From the NCBI GenBank assembly GCA_031082125.1, contig JAVHLM010000006.1:1-64000 (forward strand): a stretch of 64,000 bases of DNA, given 5' to 3'. Below, piece after piece: positions 49,471-57,511 of this stretch. Made by a program: the position numbers and the translations under genes. Origin of the DNA: Candidatus Eremiobacterota bacterium (GTDB lineage Bacteria; Vulcanimicrobiota; CADAWZ01; Ess09-12). The stretch's first letter is position 1. Each line of letters begins with the position of its first letter. The notes beneath the pieces are model-generated. The model saw only the letters and a list, made by a program, of their open reading frames with translations, ran no database searches and was not told the DNA's origin.

Positions 49471-49827
49471 TTACTCCCGGGAGCCCGGAGAGGGGCAAAA
49501 CCTTACCTGCAGGGTAACCGCATCAATGACTTCAAGCTCCACTTCTCTTCCTGCCTGCAGTCCATATTCCTTGAGGAAGCCGGGCAGAGTGATGCCGAGG
49601 GAATTCCCGATCTTTACGATTTTCCTCTTTTCAGGCAGGAGGCGCCTCATGTCCCTCAGCCGGTTGTGCTGCCTGAGCTGATCCAAGGTGAGGACCGTAT
49701 GGCCGCATTGCGGACAGCGGCAGCCTTCAAAGGCGATTCCTTCGTGCTCTATAAGGGCGCTCATCATGGGAATCCTGCATTCAATGCATCTTACTTCCTT
49801 TGCCTTGTTCTCCCCTTCACCGCCCAT
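49471..49827 (-). CDS. Zn-ribbon plus SpoVT/AbrB-like protein (putative antitoxin)
   Basis: A 118-residue protein. Residues 14-40 form a YgiT-like zinc finger (RCIECRIPM and CRCPQCGHTVL with paired Cys residues). From about residue 68 a SpoVT/AbrB/MazE-type beta segment follows (RKIVKIGNSLGITLPGFLKEYGLQAGREVELEV). Zinc-finger antitoxins of this sort usually end in an HTH, so the AbrB ending is unusual. ATG at 49827 has GAGGTGA 8 bases upstream and overlaps the preceding gene by 37 bases. The order toxin then antitoxin and the overlap suggest a coupled toxin-antitoxin operon with an autoregulating DNA-binding protein. Confidence 0.7.
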   Translation of the reverse strand: MGGEGENKAKEVRCIECRIPMMSALIEHEGIAFEGCRCPQCGHTVLTLDQLRQHNRLRDMRRLLPEKRKIVKIGNSLGITLPGFLKEYGLQAGREVELEVIDAVTLQVRFCPSPGSRE

Positions 49828-50102
49828 AACGTTTTCACCTCTCCCTGCGCAAATTCCTCATCGTAGAGAAGCACGAGCTCTACCGTCCTCTGGTGTTTTC
49901 CAAAATAACAGGAGAGAAAAATCTTGCGATAAGGCCTGCCTGGAAACTCCCTGCACTTTTCAGGATTGATCCATCCGCGTCTTACCGTCTCTTCAATCTC
50001 TTCGCAGCTCACATGCCACTCCTCCCCCCTGCAGAGGGCATGATAATCAACGGTGATGACGAGGTCCTTTCTTTGTCTCAAAAATTTTTCTATGTACCGC
50101 AC
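49791..50102 (-). CDS. DUF4258-like putative toxin
   Basis: A 103-residue protein: YIEKFLRQRKDLVITVDYHA then EEWHVSCEEIEETVRRGWIN and RPYRKIFLSCYFGKHQRTVE followed by LVLLYDEEF. The pattern of a His after the first strand, a helix (CEEIEETVRRG) and a C-terminal beta hairpin recalls DUF4258, a small family frequently encoded beside YgiT-type zinc-finger antitoxins. The frame is open to 50135, but the -10 box lies in that stretch; GTG at 50102 with GGAG 6 bases before it is the better start. Activity as an RNase or other toxin is unproved. Confidence 0.55.
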   Translation of the reverse strand: MRYIEKFLRQRKDLVITVDYHALCRGEEWHVSCEEIEETVRRGWINPEKCREFPGRPYRKIFLSCYFGKHQRTVELVLLYDEEFAQGEVKTLWAVKGRTRQRK

Positions 50103-50120
50103 ATGGTACTCCGTAATAAC

Positions 50121-50132
50121 ATTATTATAACA
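50121..50132 (-). promoter_or_regulatory. extended -10 promoter of the putative toxin-antitoxin operon
   Basis: The minus strand reads TGTTATAAT (TATAAT at 50124-50129), a perfect TGnTATAAT extended -10. No -35 match is seen. The transcript start would lie about 15 bases before GTG at 50102. Confidence 0.6.
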
Positions 50133-50135
50133 CAA

Positions 50136-50564
50136 AATATAACAGAAGGGAAGATCTATGTAAACAGGCTTCCCCTTGCCCTGAGGCGGCTCAGGGAAGC
50201 CTGGTGACCTATCCCCACAGCTCTATTCTAGCAGCAGAGACGGGAAAAGTCGTTGCCGCGCCGTAAAAAGATTGTTACCAGAGGGGGAAAAAATGTAAAT
50301 TTTTTGTGGGAGCGGCTGAAAGCGCTTTTTTAGGGGAATATAGTATTCAGCAAGGCGACTAAGGAATAGGTATCATAAGGTGTTCGGCGATTTGGAGTGT
50401 CAGGGGGACGGGGTGCCGGAAGGGGGGGGCAGGAGAGAAAAATTTTTCCAGGGGCAGGAAATTTCTCTTCCATGTCCAAGTAACTCTTGGCTTTTTATTC
50501 CCAAAAAAGCCTCCGCCAGGTCTTTACATCTCTCACCGGCAATGAGTATATTATAGATGAAGGC
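50136..50564. other. intergenic region with a strong hairpin
   Basis: No convincing gene. A long hairpin lies at 50165-50203 (CAGGCTT and CCCTGAG paired with CTCAGGG and AAGCCTG, loop GCGG, a 7-base bulge), without a T-tract on either strand. Around 50284-50310 there is an AT-rich motif (GGGGAAA, TGTAAAT, TTTTTGTG) shared with 35523-35547. The glycosyltransferase promoter should lie in the second half but is not clear. Confidence 0.4.
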
Positions 50565-51953
50565 ATGAGGAAAGGCAGGATCAGGCACATGAAGGAAAAG
50601 GAGCGGGAAGCCCGGCAGCTTAAGAACTGGACCCTCGGGATTCTCACGGTCACCCTGTTCATCGTGGCCCTCATCTCCTATACCCTTGTCACCAGGAAGC
50701 TCACCTGCTTCCAGGCGACGCTGGTCTTTCTCACTTACTACGGCATGCTCACCATGGCTTTCTGCCTGTTCCTCCGCCATTATGAGCCCCTTCGGAACGA
50801 TTTCTACCGGCCCTTTGTCTCCATCATCGTGCCGGCCAAGAACGAGGAGCAGGTCATCGAGGCGACGGTGCGGTCCCTGGCAGGCCTCAACTACCGCAAG
50901 GGGAACAGGCCTCATTTCGAGATTATCGTCGTCGATGACTCGTCGCGGGACGGGACATCGCTCATCCTGGAAAGGCTGAGAAACGAATTCCCCATGCTCA
51001 TGCCCCTCAGGCGCGACGGCGGCGCGCCGGGAAAATCGGCGGTGCTGAACTTCGGCCTGTCCCACTCGAAAGGCGAGGTCATCGCCATCTTTGACGCCGA
51101 CTCCCGCGTGGAGCCCGATTTTCTGAAGAAAACTGTGCCCTACCTCTTTGAGCCCCACGTGGCGGGCGTCCAGGGGAGGGTCCGGATCACCAACGCCTCG
51201 GAGAACATCCTCACGCTGCTCCAGGAAGACGAGTTCGCCACCTATGCCCACATGTTCCAGATTTCCAAGGATATTTTCGGCGGCGTCATGATCCTCGCGG
51301 GGAACGGGCAGGTGACGAAGCGCTCGGCCCTTGAGGATGCCGGGGGATGGAACGAGAAGTCCGCCACCGACGACATGGACCTCACGATGAAGTTCCTCCT
51401 CGAGGGGAAGATGGTGCGCTACTGCCGCGATGCCGTGGTGTGGCAGGAAGGGATAAGCCATCCCCGGCCCTTCCTTCGCCAGCGCATCAGGTGGGCCGAG
51501 GGGATGCTCAAATGCCTCTACGACTATATGTTTCCCGTCTTTGCGAGCAAAAAGATATCTTTTATCAAGAAATGTGACAGCCTTATCGGGCTTTTCCGCA
51601 TAGTAGCGCCCCTTCTTGTCTGGATGTGCTACCTCGAGACAGCCCTTGTGTATCTCTGCGGGTGGATCTTTACGACGACGCTCCCCGATCCCCTCATCAA
51701 CTCGCTCCCCTGGGTATTCGCCATAGTGATGGGAGGGGGCATGCTCAAGTTTGTGGACCGCCCGAACCTTTCCATGCTCATCAGGGTGCCCATCTACTGG
51801 GGCTACAACTTCTTCTGGATGCTTGCCGTGCCGGTGGGATTCCTTAACTGCATCAAGAACATGCACACCGTGCAGTGGGACAAGACGGAGCACCGCGGCG
51901 CCGCCGTCGCTTCGGCCGTTTCCGCCCCTCCCTCGGCAGCGGCCGGCGAATAG
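50565..51953 (+). CDS. processive GT2 glycosyltransferase (cellulose synthase-like)
   Basis: A membrane-bound glycosyltransferase of about 462 residues. Two transmembrane segments near the N-terminus (ILTVTLFIVALISYTLV, ATLVFLTYYGMLTMAFCLFL) are followed by a GT2 domain with EIIVVDDSSRDGT, IAIFDADSRVEPD, WNEKSATDDMDLTMKF and RQRIRWAEG, i.e. the D, DxD, D and Q-x-x-R-W motifs of processive synthases. Three or four transmembrane segments close the protein. The start is uncertain: the frame opens at TTG 50487, while ATGs at 50565 and 50589 precede the first membrane segment and none has a strong ribosome site. It probably polymerises a beta-linked sugar. The next gene begins 9 bases later. Confidence 0.85.
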   Translation: MRKGRIRHMKEKEREARQLKNWTLGILTVTLFIVALISYTLVTRKLTCFQATLVFLTYYGMLTMAFCLFLRHYEPLRNDFYRPFVSIIVPAKNEEQVIEATVRSLAGLNYRKGNRPHFEIIVVDDSSRDGTSLILERLRNEFPMLMPLRRDGGAPGKSAVLNFGLSHSKGEVIAIFDADSRVEPDFLKKTVPYLFEPHVAGVQGRVRITNASENILTLLQEDEFATYAHMFQISKDIFGGVMILAGNGQVTKRSALEDAGGWNEKSATDDMDLTMKFLLEGKMVRYCRDAVVWQEGISHPRPFLRQRIRWAEGMLKCLYDYMFPVFASKKISFIKKCDSLIGLFRIVAPLLVWMCYLETALVYLCGWIFTTTLPDPLINSLPWVFAIVMGGGMLKFVDRPNLSMLIRVPIYWGYNFFWMLAVPVGFLNCIKNMHTVQWDKTEHRGAAVASAVSAPPSAAAGE

Positions 51954-51962
51954 CGGGCTGTC

Positions 51963-53942
51963 ATGTTCCCAAAAAGAGCGATCATCTGGGCCCTGGGGCT
52001 CTTTCTCGTGCTGTTTTCCCTCTATGCCTTCTTTCTCTGCCCCACGGTAGCCGCCGGCGACAGCGCCGAGCTTGCCACGGCGGCATACACCCTCGGCGTG
52101 GCCCACCCGCCCGGCTACCCTCTCTTCACCATGCTGGGGAAGCTCTTCACCTTCATCCCCCTCCACCAGGTGGCCTGGCGCGTCAATCTCATGTCGGCCT
52201 TTTTCCAGGCCCTCGCCTCCGTGGCCGTCTTTCTGACACTCATTGCCCTCACCGGGAACCTCCCCGCCTCCCTTACGGGGGCTCTCGCCCTTTCATTCTC
52301 CCGGATATACTGGCACTATGCCGAGGTGGCCGAGGTCTTCCCCCTCAACAACTTCTTCTCGGCCCTGCTTATCCTCATACTTGTGCTCTTCCGAAAAGAG
52401 GTGAGCACCTGGCCTAAAAAAGGGAAGCCCCCAAGGGGAGCGCCGCCGAAGAAAAGCGGTGAAAGTGAGGGGAGGAGCCCCTATGCTCTTTTCTATGGAG
52501 CGGCTTTCCTCTATGGCCTCTCTTTCACCAACCACCACACCATGGTGCTCATGGCGCCCGCGGTCATTTATTACATAGCGTCCATCTGGCGAGGCGCGGG
52601 CCTCACGGCGCGGAAGCTCGTCATCGCCGTCGCCCTTTTTGCCGTGGCTTTCGTCCCCTATGCCTACCTTCCCCTCGCCGCCAGAGGGCGGCCTGTCATC
52701 AACTGGGACGATCCCGTGACGCTCTCGGGCTTCATGAACCTGCTGCTGCGCAAGGATTACGGCACTCTCTCGCTCCTTCCGAAGGAGTCCAAGGACTACC
52801 GCCCCACGCCGCGGATCATGCAGATCCCCGTGTATGTGAAGTCCCTGGCCCGGGATTTCGCCTTCGCGGGATTTCTTCTCGGGTGCCTGGGCCTCTGGGC
52901 TCTCAGGAAGGAAAGGGACCTTTTCATCTTCCTGCTCTGTGCCTTCTTCTTTACCGGTTTCTTCTTCGTGCTCGTGGCAAATATGCCGCTCAGCAGTGCT
53001 ATTTTAAGGGGAGTCCTCGAGCGCTTTTACATGATGAGCGAGGTGGTTTTTGCCCTCTTTATCGGCTTCGGGGCCTGCCATGCCCTGGCCCGGGTGAATT
53101 CCCGCCCCGGGGGAGCGCCATGGGCAGCGCCGGTCCTCGTCATCATCACGGTGGTGCCCCTTTTTGCCCTCAATAGGGGCGAAGCTGACTTCAGGAAGAA
53201 TCTCGTGACCCTCCACTTCGGCAGAGACCTGCTCGCAGGAGTAAAAGAGGGGGGCGTCCTCTTCTGTAAGGGCGACGTGGCCGACATGGCCACCGACTAT
53301 GTGCAGCTCGTCGAGGGCGCCAGGGGAGACGTGAAGGTCTTCCACCAGGAAAAGATGACTTATGCCTGGTACTGCGCCCAGATGAAGGAGCGGCACCCTG
53401 AAGTCATCATCCCGGGCGAGCGCTACGAAGGCGTAAAAGTAAAAAACATCGACCTCATAAGGGAAAACAAAGACAGGTTTCCCCTGTACTTTTACGGCGT
53501 CAAGGAACAGAGCTACGAGAAGGAATACCGCGAGCTCCCCTCGGGCCTCTCCATCACCATGGCCCCCCGGGAAGAGCCGCCTGCCATGGACGCCCTTATC
53601 AGGGAAAACGAGGCGCTCATGGAAAGATTCCAGCAGAACCTCAAGGGGCCGGCGTATCCTGAGCACTCCTTTGAGCGCCAGGTCCTGCAGGCTTACGGCT
53701 GCCCTTATTTCCACATTGCCTTCCTCTACGAGCAGGCACAGGACTATGCCAAGGCCCGGGAGTTCTATGAAAAGGCCATCCAGATGGCGCCCCTCTATGA
53801 GCCCCCCTATAAAAACCTGGGCCTTCTCTGCCTCAACAAGCAGAACGACAGGGAAAAGGCGAAAGAGTGCTTCAGGCAGTACCTCAGGCTCAAACCGGAG
53901 GACCCCGAGAGGGAGGCGATAATGAAAGTGATCACAGAATAA
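51963..53942 (+). CDS. DUF2723 (PMT-like) membrane glycosyltransferase with TPRs
   Basis: A 659-residue protein. The first 400 residues hold about ten hydrophobic segments and the DUF2723 hallmark GDSAELATAAYTLGVAHPPG immediately after the first membrane segment, where GT-C enzymes place their catalytic acidic residue. From about 550 TPR-like helices follow (PYFHIAFLYEQAQDYAKARE, FYEKAIQMAPLYEPPYKNLG, AKECFRQYLRLKPEDPERE). DUF2723 proteins are thought to use polyprenyl-linked sugars. With the processive GT2 gene 9 bases upstream it may assemble an exported glycan or glycosylate proteins outside the membrane. Confidence 0.87.
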   Translation: MFPKRAIIWALGLFLVLFSLYAFFLCPTVAAGDSAELATAAYTLGVAHPPGYPLFTMLGKLFTFIPLHQVAWRVNLMSAFFQALASVAVFLTLIALTGNLPASLTGALALSFSRIYWHYAEVAEVFPLNNFFSALLILILVLFRKEVSTWPKKGKPPRGAPPKKSGESEGRSPYALFYGAAFLYGLSFTNHHTMVLMAPAVIYYIASIWRGAGLTARKLVIAVALFAVAFVPYAYLPLAARGRPVINWDDPVTLSGFMNLLLRKDYGTLSLLPKESKDYRPTPRIMQIPVYVKSLARDFAFAGFLLGCLGLWALRKERDLFIFLLCAFFFTGFFFVLVANMPLSSAILRGVLERFYMMSEVVFALFIGFGACHALARVNSRPGGAPWAAPVLVIITVVPLFALNRGEADFRKNLVTLHFGRDLLAGVKEGGVLFCKGDVADMATDYVQLVEGARGDVKVFHQEKMTYAWYCAQMKERHPEVIIPGERYEGVKVKNIDLIRENKDRFPLYFYGVKEQSYEKEYRELPSGLSITMAPREEPPAMDALIRENEALMERFQQNLKGPAYPEHSFERQVLQAYGCPYFHIAFLYEQAQDYAKAREFYEKAIQMAPLYEPPYKNLGLLCLNKQNDREKAKECFRQYLRLKPEDPEREAIMKVITE

Positions 53943-53975
53943 GGGGGGAAGGGAGCCCACCCCGGCCCGATGAAT

Positions 53976-53993
53976 TGTTACAATACCGTAACA
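53976..53993. promoter_or_regulatory. inverted repeat TGTTAC-N6-GTAACA
   Basis: A perfect 6-bp inverted repeat lies 31 bases before the -35 box of the Gln-rich protein gene. Its size fits a dimeric regulator site; alternatively it is a weak transcript end of the DUF2723 gene. Confidence 0.4.
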
Positions 53994-54024
53994 TATTATT
54001 AACAATTATTTTACAAGGAATCAC

Positions 54025-54053
54025 TTTACAATATCGCTGCGGAGAATGATAAT
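54025..54053 (+). promoter_or_regulatory. sigma-70-like promoter for the Gln-rich protein
   Basis: TTTACA (54025-54030) and GATAAT (54048-54053), each five of six to consensus, have a 17-base spacer. The ribosome site GGAGGAGG and ATG at 54077 follow at once, so the leader is short. Confidence 0.65.
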
Positions 54054-54076
54054 AGTAATGGAAGGAGGAGGATAGC

Positions 54077-54826
54077 ATGAACGTAAACACACACAATAAC
54101 ATGGCCATGATGTCCTCGATGGTAGGCATCCCCCAGCAGACAGGCCAGACCAAGCAGGTAAACAAGGATCTGGACGAGGGGAAGCAGATTACCGAGACAG
54201 ACAAGCCCGATGACTCTCAGGAACTCACCAAGGACAAGGCAAACGTCAATTCCCAGGGCAACCAGATGGAGAGCGTCTCGCGGCAGCAGTCGCGCTCAGT
54301 GGCGCGCCGCTACGTTGCCGAGGATTACAAGACCGAGCAGCAGGCCAAAGGCACCGAGAATGAGCAGGTGCAGGACTCGCAGCTCAACCAGCAGTCAGGG
54401 ACGCAGCCCAAAGGCAGGCTCTTCCTCGACACTTCTTCACAGATCCAGCACAGCTTCCAGAAAATGCAGGAGCAGCAGCTGCAGCAGCAGTCTGCCAACA
54501 ACCAGGCAAAGATGCGTCCCGACGTGCAGCGCAAGATCTTCGCGGAGAACCTCCGCAAGTGGGTCGATGTAGAATACAAGCAGTTTGTCAAGCAGAACGA
54601 TCCCCTCTACACGAGAAGGAACCTCCGCGAGATCCTCCAGGCCCTCGGCGACCAGGATACCCAGACAAAGAAGACCAAGTCGAGCAGCACCGACAGCCTC
54701 GGCAAGAACAGCGTGCAGTACAGCCGCTACAACAAGTACAACATCACCCAGGCCTCAAAGGCAATGCGGATTTTCGAGGAGATCCCCTCAAACATCGACA
54801 ACGTGGACTATGATCTCGTGGCTTGA
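54077..54826 (+). CDS. Gln-rich, largely disordered protein of unknown function
   Basis: A 249-residue protein with no recognised domain and no signal peptide or membrane segment. Residues 1-150 are Gln/Ser/Thr/Lys/Asp-rich and should be disordered (IPQQTGQTKQVNKDLDEGKQ, QKMQEQQLQQQSANNQAKMR). A helical, more conserved-looking part lies at about 150-205 (RKIFAENLRKWVDVEYKQFV, YTRRNLREILQALGD). It has its own promoter, a very strong ribosome site and a terminator, so it is monocistronic and probably well expressed. Cys is absent. It might be a structural, scaffolding or secreted protein (for example a flagellar or type III substrate), but nothing shows that directly. Confidence 0.75.
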   Translation: MNVNTHNNMAMMSSMVGIPQQTGQTKQVNKDLDEGKQITETDKPDDSQELTKDKANVNSQGNQMESVSRQQSRSVARRYVAEDYKTEQQAKGTENEQVQDSQLNQQSGTQPKGRLFLDTSSQIQHSFQKMQEQQLQQQSANNQAKMRPDVQRKIFAENLRKWVDVEYKQFVKQNDPLYTRRNLREILQALGDQDTQTKKTKSSSTDSLGKNSVQYSRYNKYNITQASKAMRIFEEIPSNIDNVDYDLVA

Positions 54827-54852
54827 GGCCACCGCGGTATATGGCGCGAAAG

Positions 54853-54880
54853 AAAAGCCCCGGAAGGGGCTTTTTTGTTT
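54853..54880 (+). terminator. rho-independent terminator
   Basis: A perfect 9-bp stem (54853-54861 with 54866-54874, AAAAGCCCC / GGGGCTTTT, loop GGAA) runs directly into TTTTTTGTTT. It lies 27 bases after the stop of the Gln-rich protein gene. Confidence 0.92.
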
Positions 54881-54958
54881 CCTCCCGTTTCGAGAAGGGA
54901 AGAGGCCTTGGGGGAGAGAATAGCATAGGGGGTATTTTCTGTCTAATCGGAGGTGGCC

Positions 54959-56293
54959 ATGGAAGATCTGCTTGTCGGCAACGGCACCGTTGTCACCATG
55001 AAATCCCCCCAGGAACTCATTGAAAACGGGGCGGTGCTCATCAAGGGAACCATCATCGAGGAATGCGGTCCCATGGCGGACCTCAAGGCCCGCCACCCGG
55101 GAGCACGGTTCATTGACGCCGGCGGCAGGCTTATCATGCCCGGCATGACCAACACCCACATGCACCTTTACAGCACCTTCGCGAGGGGAATGGCCCTCAA
55201 GGATGCCTCGCCCTCCACCTTTGTGGAAATACTCGAGCGCCTCTGGTGGCGCCTGGACAAGACCCTCACCATCGAGGACATATACTACAGCGCCCTTGTG
55301 CCCCTCATAGACTGCATAAAAAAGGGCACCACCACCATTATAGACCATCATGCGAGCCCCCATGCCATAGACGGCTCACTGGACGAGCTTGAAAAAGCCC
55401 TCCGCGAGACGGGCATCCGCGGGTCCCTCTGCTATGAGCTCTCGGACAGGGACGGTATGGAAATCCGCGACAGGGGCATTGCCGAAAACGTGCGCTTTGT
55501 CAAGAAATGCGCCTCTGCCGGCAATCCCATGGTCACGGGCATGTTCGGCATCCATGCCGCCTTTACCGTTTCCGACGAGACCCTCAAGAAAGCCCGCGAG
55601 GCCGAGGCGCCCCTCGGATGCGGCTTCCATGTCCACACGGCAGAGGACAAGGCTGACGTCGATTACAATGTGAAGCACCATGGGCTCCGCGTCGTGGAGC
55701 GCTTTAAAAAGCACGGTATCCTGGGCCCGAAGAGCCTCTGCATTCACTGTGTCCATATCAATGAGCATGAAATGGACCTCCTCAAAGAGACGGACACGGC
55801 ATCGGTCCACAACCCCCAGTCCAACATGGGGAACGCCGTGGGCTGCGCACCCGTCCTGGAAATGCTGAAAAAGGGCATCCTTATGGGGATGGGCACCGAC
55901 GGCTATACATGCGACATGTTCGAGGCATTCAAGGTCGCCAATCTGCTCCACAAAATCATCAAGGGCGACCCCCGGGTCGCCTGGGAAGAGCCGGTGAAAA
56001 TGAGCTTCCAGAATAATCAGGCCATTCTTTCCAGGTATTTCCCGCGTCCTCTCGGCGTTATTGAGAAGGGAGCTTTTGCCGACATCATTCTCGTAGACTA
56101 CCAGCCACCCACGCCCCTCACCGCAGCGAATATCTTCGGCCATATCCTTTTTGGAATAAGCTCCGGTTCCGTTCACACGACGATTATCAATGGAAAGATA
56201 GTGATGGAGGGGAGAAAGCTCCTCCATATCGATGAAGAGCTCATTGCCGCAAGGTCAAGAGAGCTTGCGGCAAAGCTCTGGGAGCGATTCTGA
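54959..56293 (+). CDS. ssnA: SsnA-type amidohydrolase/aminohydrolase
   Basis: A 444-residue amidohydrolase-superfamily protein. Metal and substrate residues are clear: MPGMTNTHMHLYSTFARGMAL (His-x-His), CGFHVHTAEDKADVDYN, SLCIHCVHINEHE and MGTDGYTCDMFEAFKVAN (Asp ligand). LERLWWRLDKTLTIEDIYY is characteristic of SsnA relatives in purine-catabolism loci and of related Cys/SAH-type deaminases. ATG at 54959 is preferred with GGAGG 6 bases upstream. It is cytosolic and probably deaminates or hydrolyses a purine-like or other heterocyclic compound; the true substrate of SsnA is not established. The PilZ gene follows 17 bases later. Confidence 0.8.
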   Translation: MEDLLVGNGTVVTMKSPQELIENGAVLIKGTIIEECGPMADLKARHPGARFIDAGGRLIMPGMTNTHMHLYSTFARGMALKDASPSTFVEILERLWWRLDKTLTIEDIYYSALVPLIDCIKKGTTTIIDHHASPHAIDGSLDELEKALRETGIRGSLCYELSDRDGMEIRDRGIAENVRFVKKCASAGNPMVTGMFGIHAAFTVSDETLKKAREAEAPLGCGFHVHTAEDKADVDYNVKHHGLRVVERFKKHGILGPKSLCIHCVHINEHEMDLLKETDTASVHNPQSNMGNAVGCAPVLEMLKKGILMGMGTDGYTCDMFEAFKVANLLHKIIKGDPRVAWEEPVKMSFQNNQAILSRYFPRPLGVIEKGAFADIILVDYQPPTPLTAANIFGHILFGISSGSVHTTIINGKIVMEGRKLLHIDEELIAARSRELAAKLWERF

Positions 56294-56310
56294 CAGCAGG
56301 GCGGGGACTC

Positions 56311-57075
56311 ATGAACGATATGTTTGTCTCGCCTCAGAGCGAGAGCGCGATGAATTACGACGACCGCAGAGCGTTCCAGCGCAGGGATATCCGCGTCAAT
56401 AAGGTGTTCTCCGCCGAGGTGGATCTCAAGGGCGAGCTCCACAAGATGAAGCTCTACGTGGCCGATGTGAGCGAAGGCGGCTTCAAGATCACCTCAGACT
56501 TCCCCTTTGAGCGGAACGTCCCCTTCAAAGGCACCTTGATGTTCCAGGAGCCTTTCCACTTCACGGCCGAGATCAGCTGGGTGAAGGATATCGGCGGCGG
56601 CATGATGGCCCAGGGTATCCGCTTCCTCGAAATGGACGAGCACAACAGGACAATCCTGACAAACTTCATCGACTATTACACGTCGCGCGAGAAGAGCAAG
56701 GTCTACCGCCTCAACAAGATTATCCCCATGCGCATCCAGTACGGCACGGTGAACCCCGAGCCTTTTTATGTGCTCACCATTGAGATAAGCCTTATGGGGA
56801 TGCGGATCGTCCATGAGGAGCGCCTCCCGGAAACAGAGAAAATCAACTTCAAGATATACCTGGATCCCCACTCCAAGGCCCTTGAGGTCACGGCGATGGT
56901 GCACTCGCAGAAAGAGGAGGGCGACCTGGGGCAGAGCTTCGTGATCTCCCTTGATTTCGTCGAGATGGATGCCGAGTCCAAGGAGTTCCTCACCACCTTT
57001 ATCGACAATGCCATCTCGGGCCTTATCTCAAAGAAGGTGAGCCGCCCCGTCGTGATGTTTGACGAGGATTCTTAA
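56311..57075 (+). CDS. PilZ-domain protein, probably tandem PilZ
   Basis: A 254-residue cytosolic protein. The first PilZ domain (about 18-125) has the c-di-GMP-binding pair: the N-terminal Arg motif DDRRAFQRRDIRVN and the DVSEGGFKIT turn (D-x-S-x-x-G). The second half (about 130-245) has the same strand order (VYRLNKIIPMRIQ, IEISLMGMRIV) but lacks the Arg motif and the Gly-rich turn is altered, so it is a degenerate copy. c-di-GMP control of motility or exopolysaccharide synthesis is the usual role; the GT2 gene at 50.5 kb is a possible but unproven target. Its 3' end overlaps the end of smpB by 53 bases on the opposite strand. Confidence 0.87.
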   Translation: MNDMFVSPQSESAMNYDDRRAFQRRDIRVNKVFSAEVDLKGELHKMKLYVADVSEGGFKITSDFPFERNVPFKGTLMFQEPFHFTAEISWVKDIGGGMMAQGIRFLEMDEHNRTILTNFIDYYTSREKSKVYRLNKIIPMRIQYGTVNPEPFYVLTIEISLMGMRIVHEERLPETEKINFKIYLDPHSKALEVTAMVHSQKEEGDLGQSFVISLDFVEMDAESKEFLTTFIDNAISGLISKKVSRPVVMFDEDS

Positions 57076-57511
57076 CTGCCCGGTCCATCTCGCGGCGCGC
57101 CTCTTTTTTCACCAGCGCCTCCCGCTTGTCATAGAGCTTCTTTCCCCTCGCGATGCCCAGCTCCACCTTGGCTTTCCCTCTCTTGAAATACATCCTTATG
57201 GGCACAAGGGTGAAGCCCTTCTCGGCAACCTTGGCATGGAGGCGCTTTATCTCGTCGCGGTGGAGAAGGAGCTTCCTGGTGCGCAGGGGCTCATGGTTAT
57301 AGATATTCCCCTCCTCATAGGGGGAAATGTGGGCCGACACGAGCCAGCACTCGCCGCTCCTCACTATGGCATAGGACTCGGTAAGGCTCGCCTTCCCGCG
57401 GCGCAGCGATTTTACCTCGGTGCCGGTGAGCACGATGCCCGCCTCCAGCTTCTCGTCGATAAAATACTCGTGGTATGCTTTCCTGTTGATGGTGATAACC
57501 TTTTCGCTCAT
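57023..57511 (-). CDS. smpB: SsrA-binding protein SmpB
   Basis: A 162-residue SmpB with normal length and sequence: ITINRKAYHEYFIDEKLEAG, GIVLTGTEVKSLRRGKASLTE, YAIVRSGECWLVSAHISPYE, NHEPLRTRKLLLHRDEIKRL, and the basic tail GKKLYDKREALVKKEARREM. It carries tmRNA to stalled ribosomes for trans-translation. No tmRNA gene was recognised in the window. The start overlaps the coaE fusion gene by 4 bases (ATGA); the stop lies within the convergent PilZ gene. Confidence 0.97.
   Translation of the reverse strand: MSEKVITINRKAYHEYFIDEKLEAGIVLTGTEVKSLRRGKASLTESYAIVRSGECWLVSAHISPYEEGNIYNHEPLRTRKLLLHRDEIKRLHAKVAEKGFTLVPIRMYFKRGKAKVELGIARGKKLYDKREALVKKEARREMDRAVKNPRQTSRRGGSPSLR

Noticed and set aside
50400-52166. 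588-codon open frame on the minus strand opposite the GT2 gene
   Set aside because: It is low-complexity (His/Glu/Gly-rich), has no domain or ribosome site, and mirrors the third codon positions of the clearly coding GT2 gene.
53004-54005. 333-codon minus-strand frame opposite the DUF2723 gene
   Set aside because: Composition typical of an antisense shadow; it also runs through the promoter region of the Gln-rich gene.
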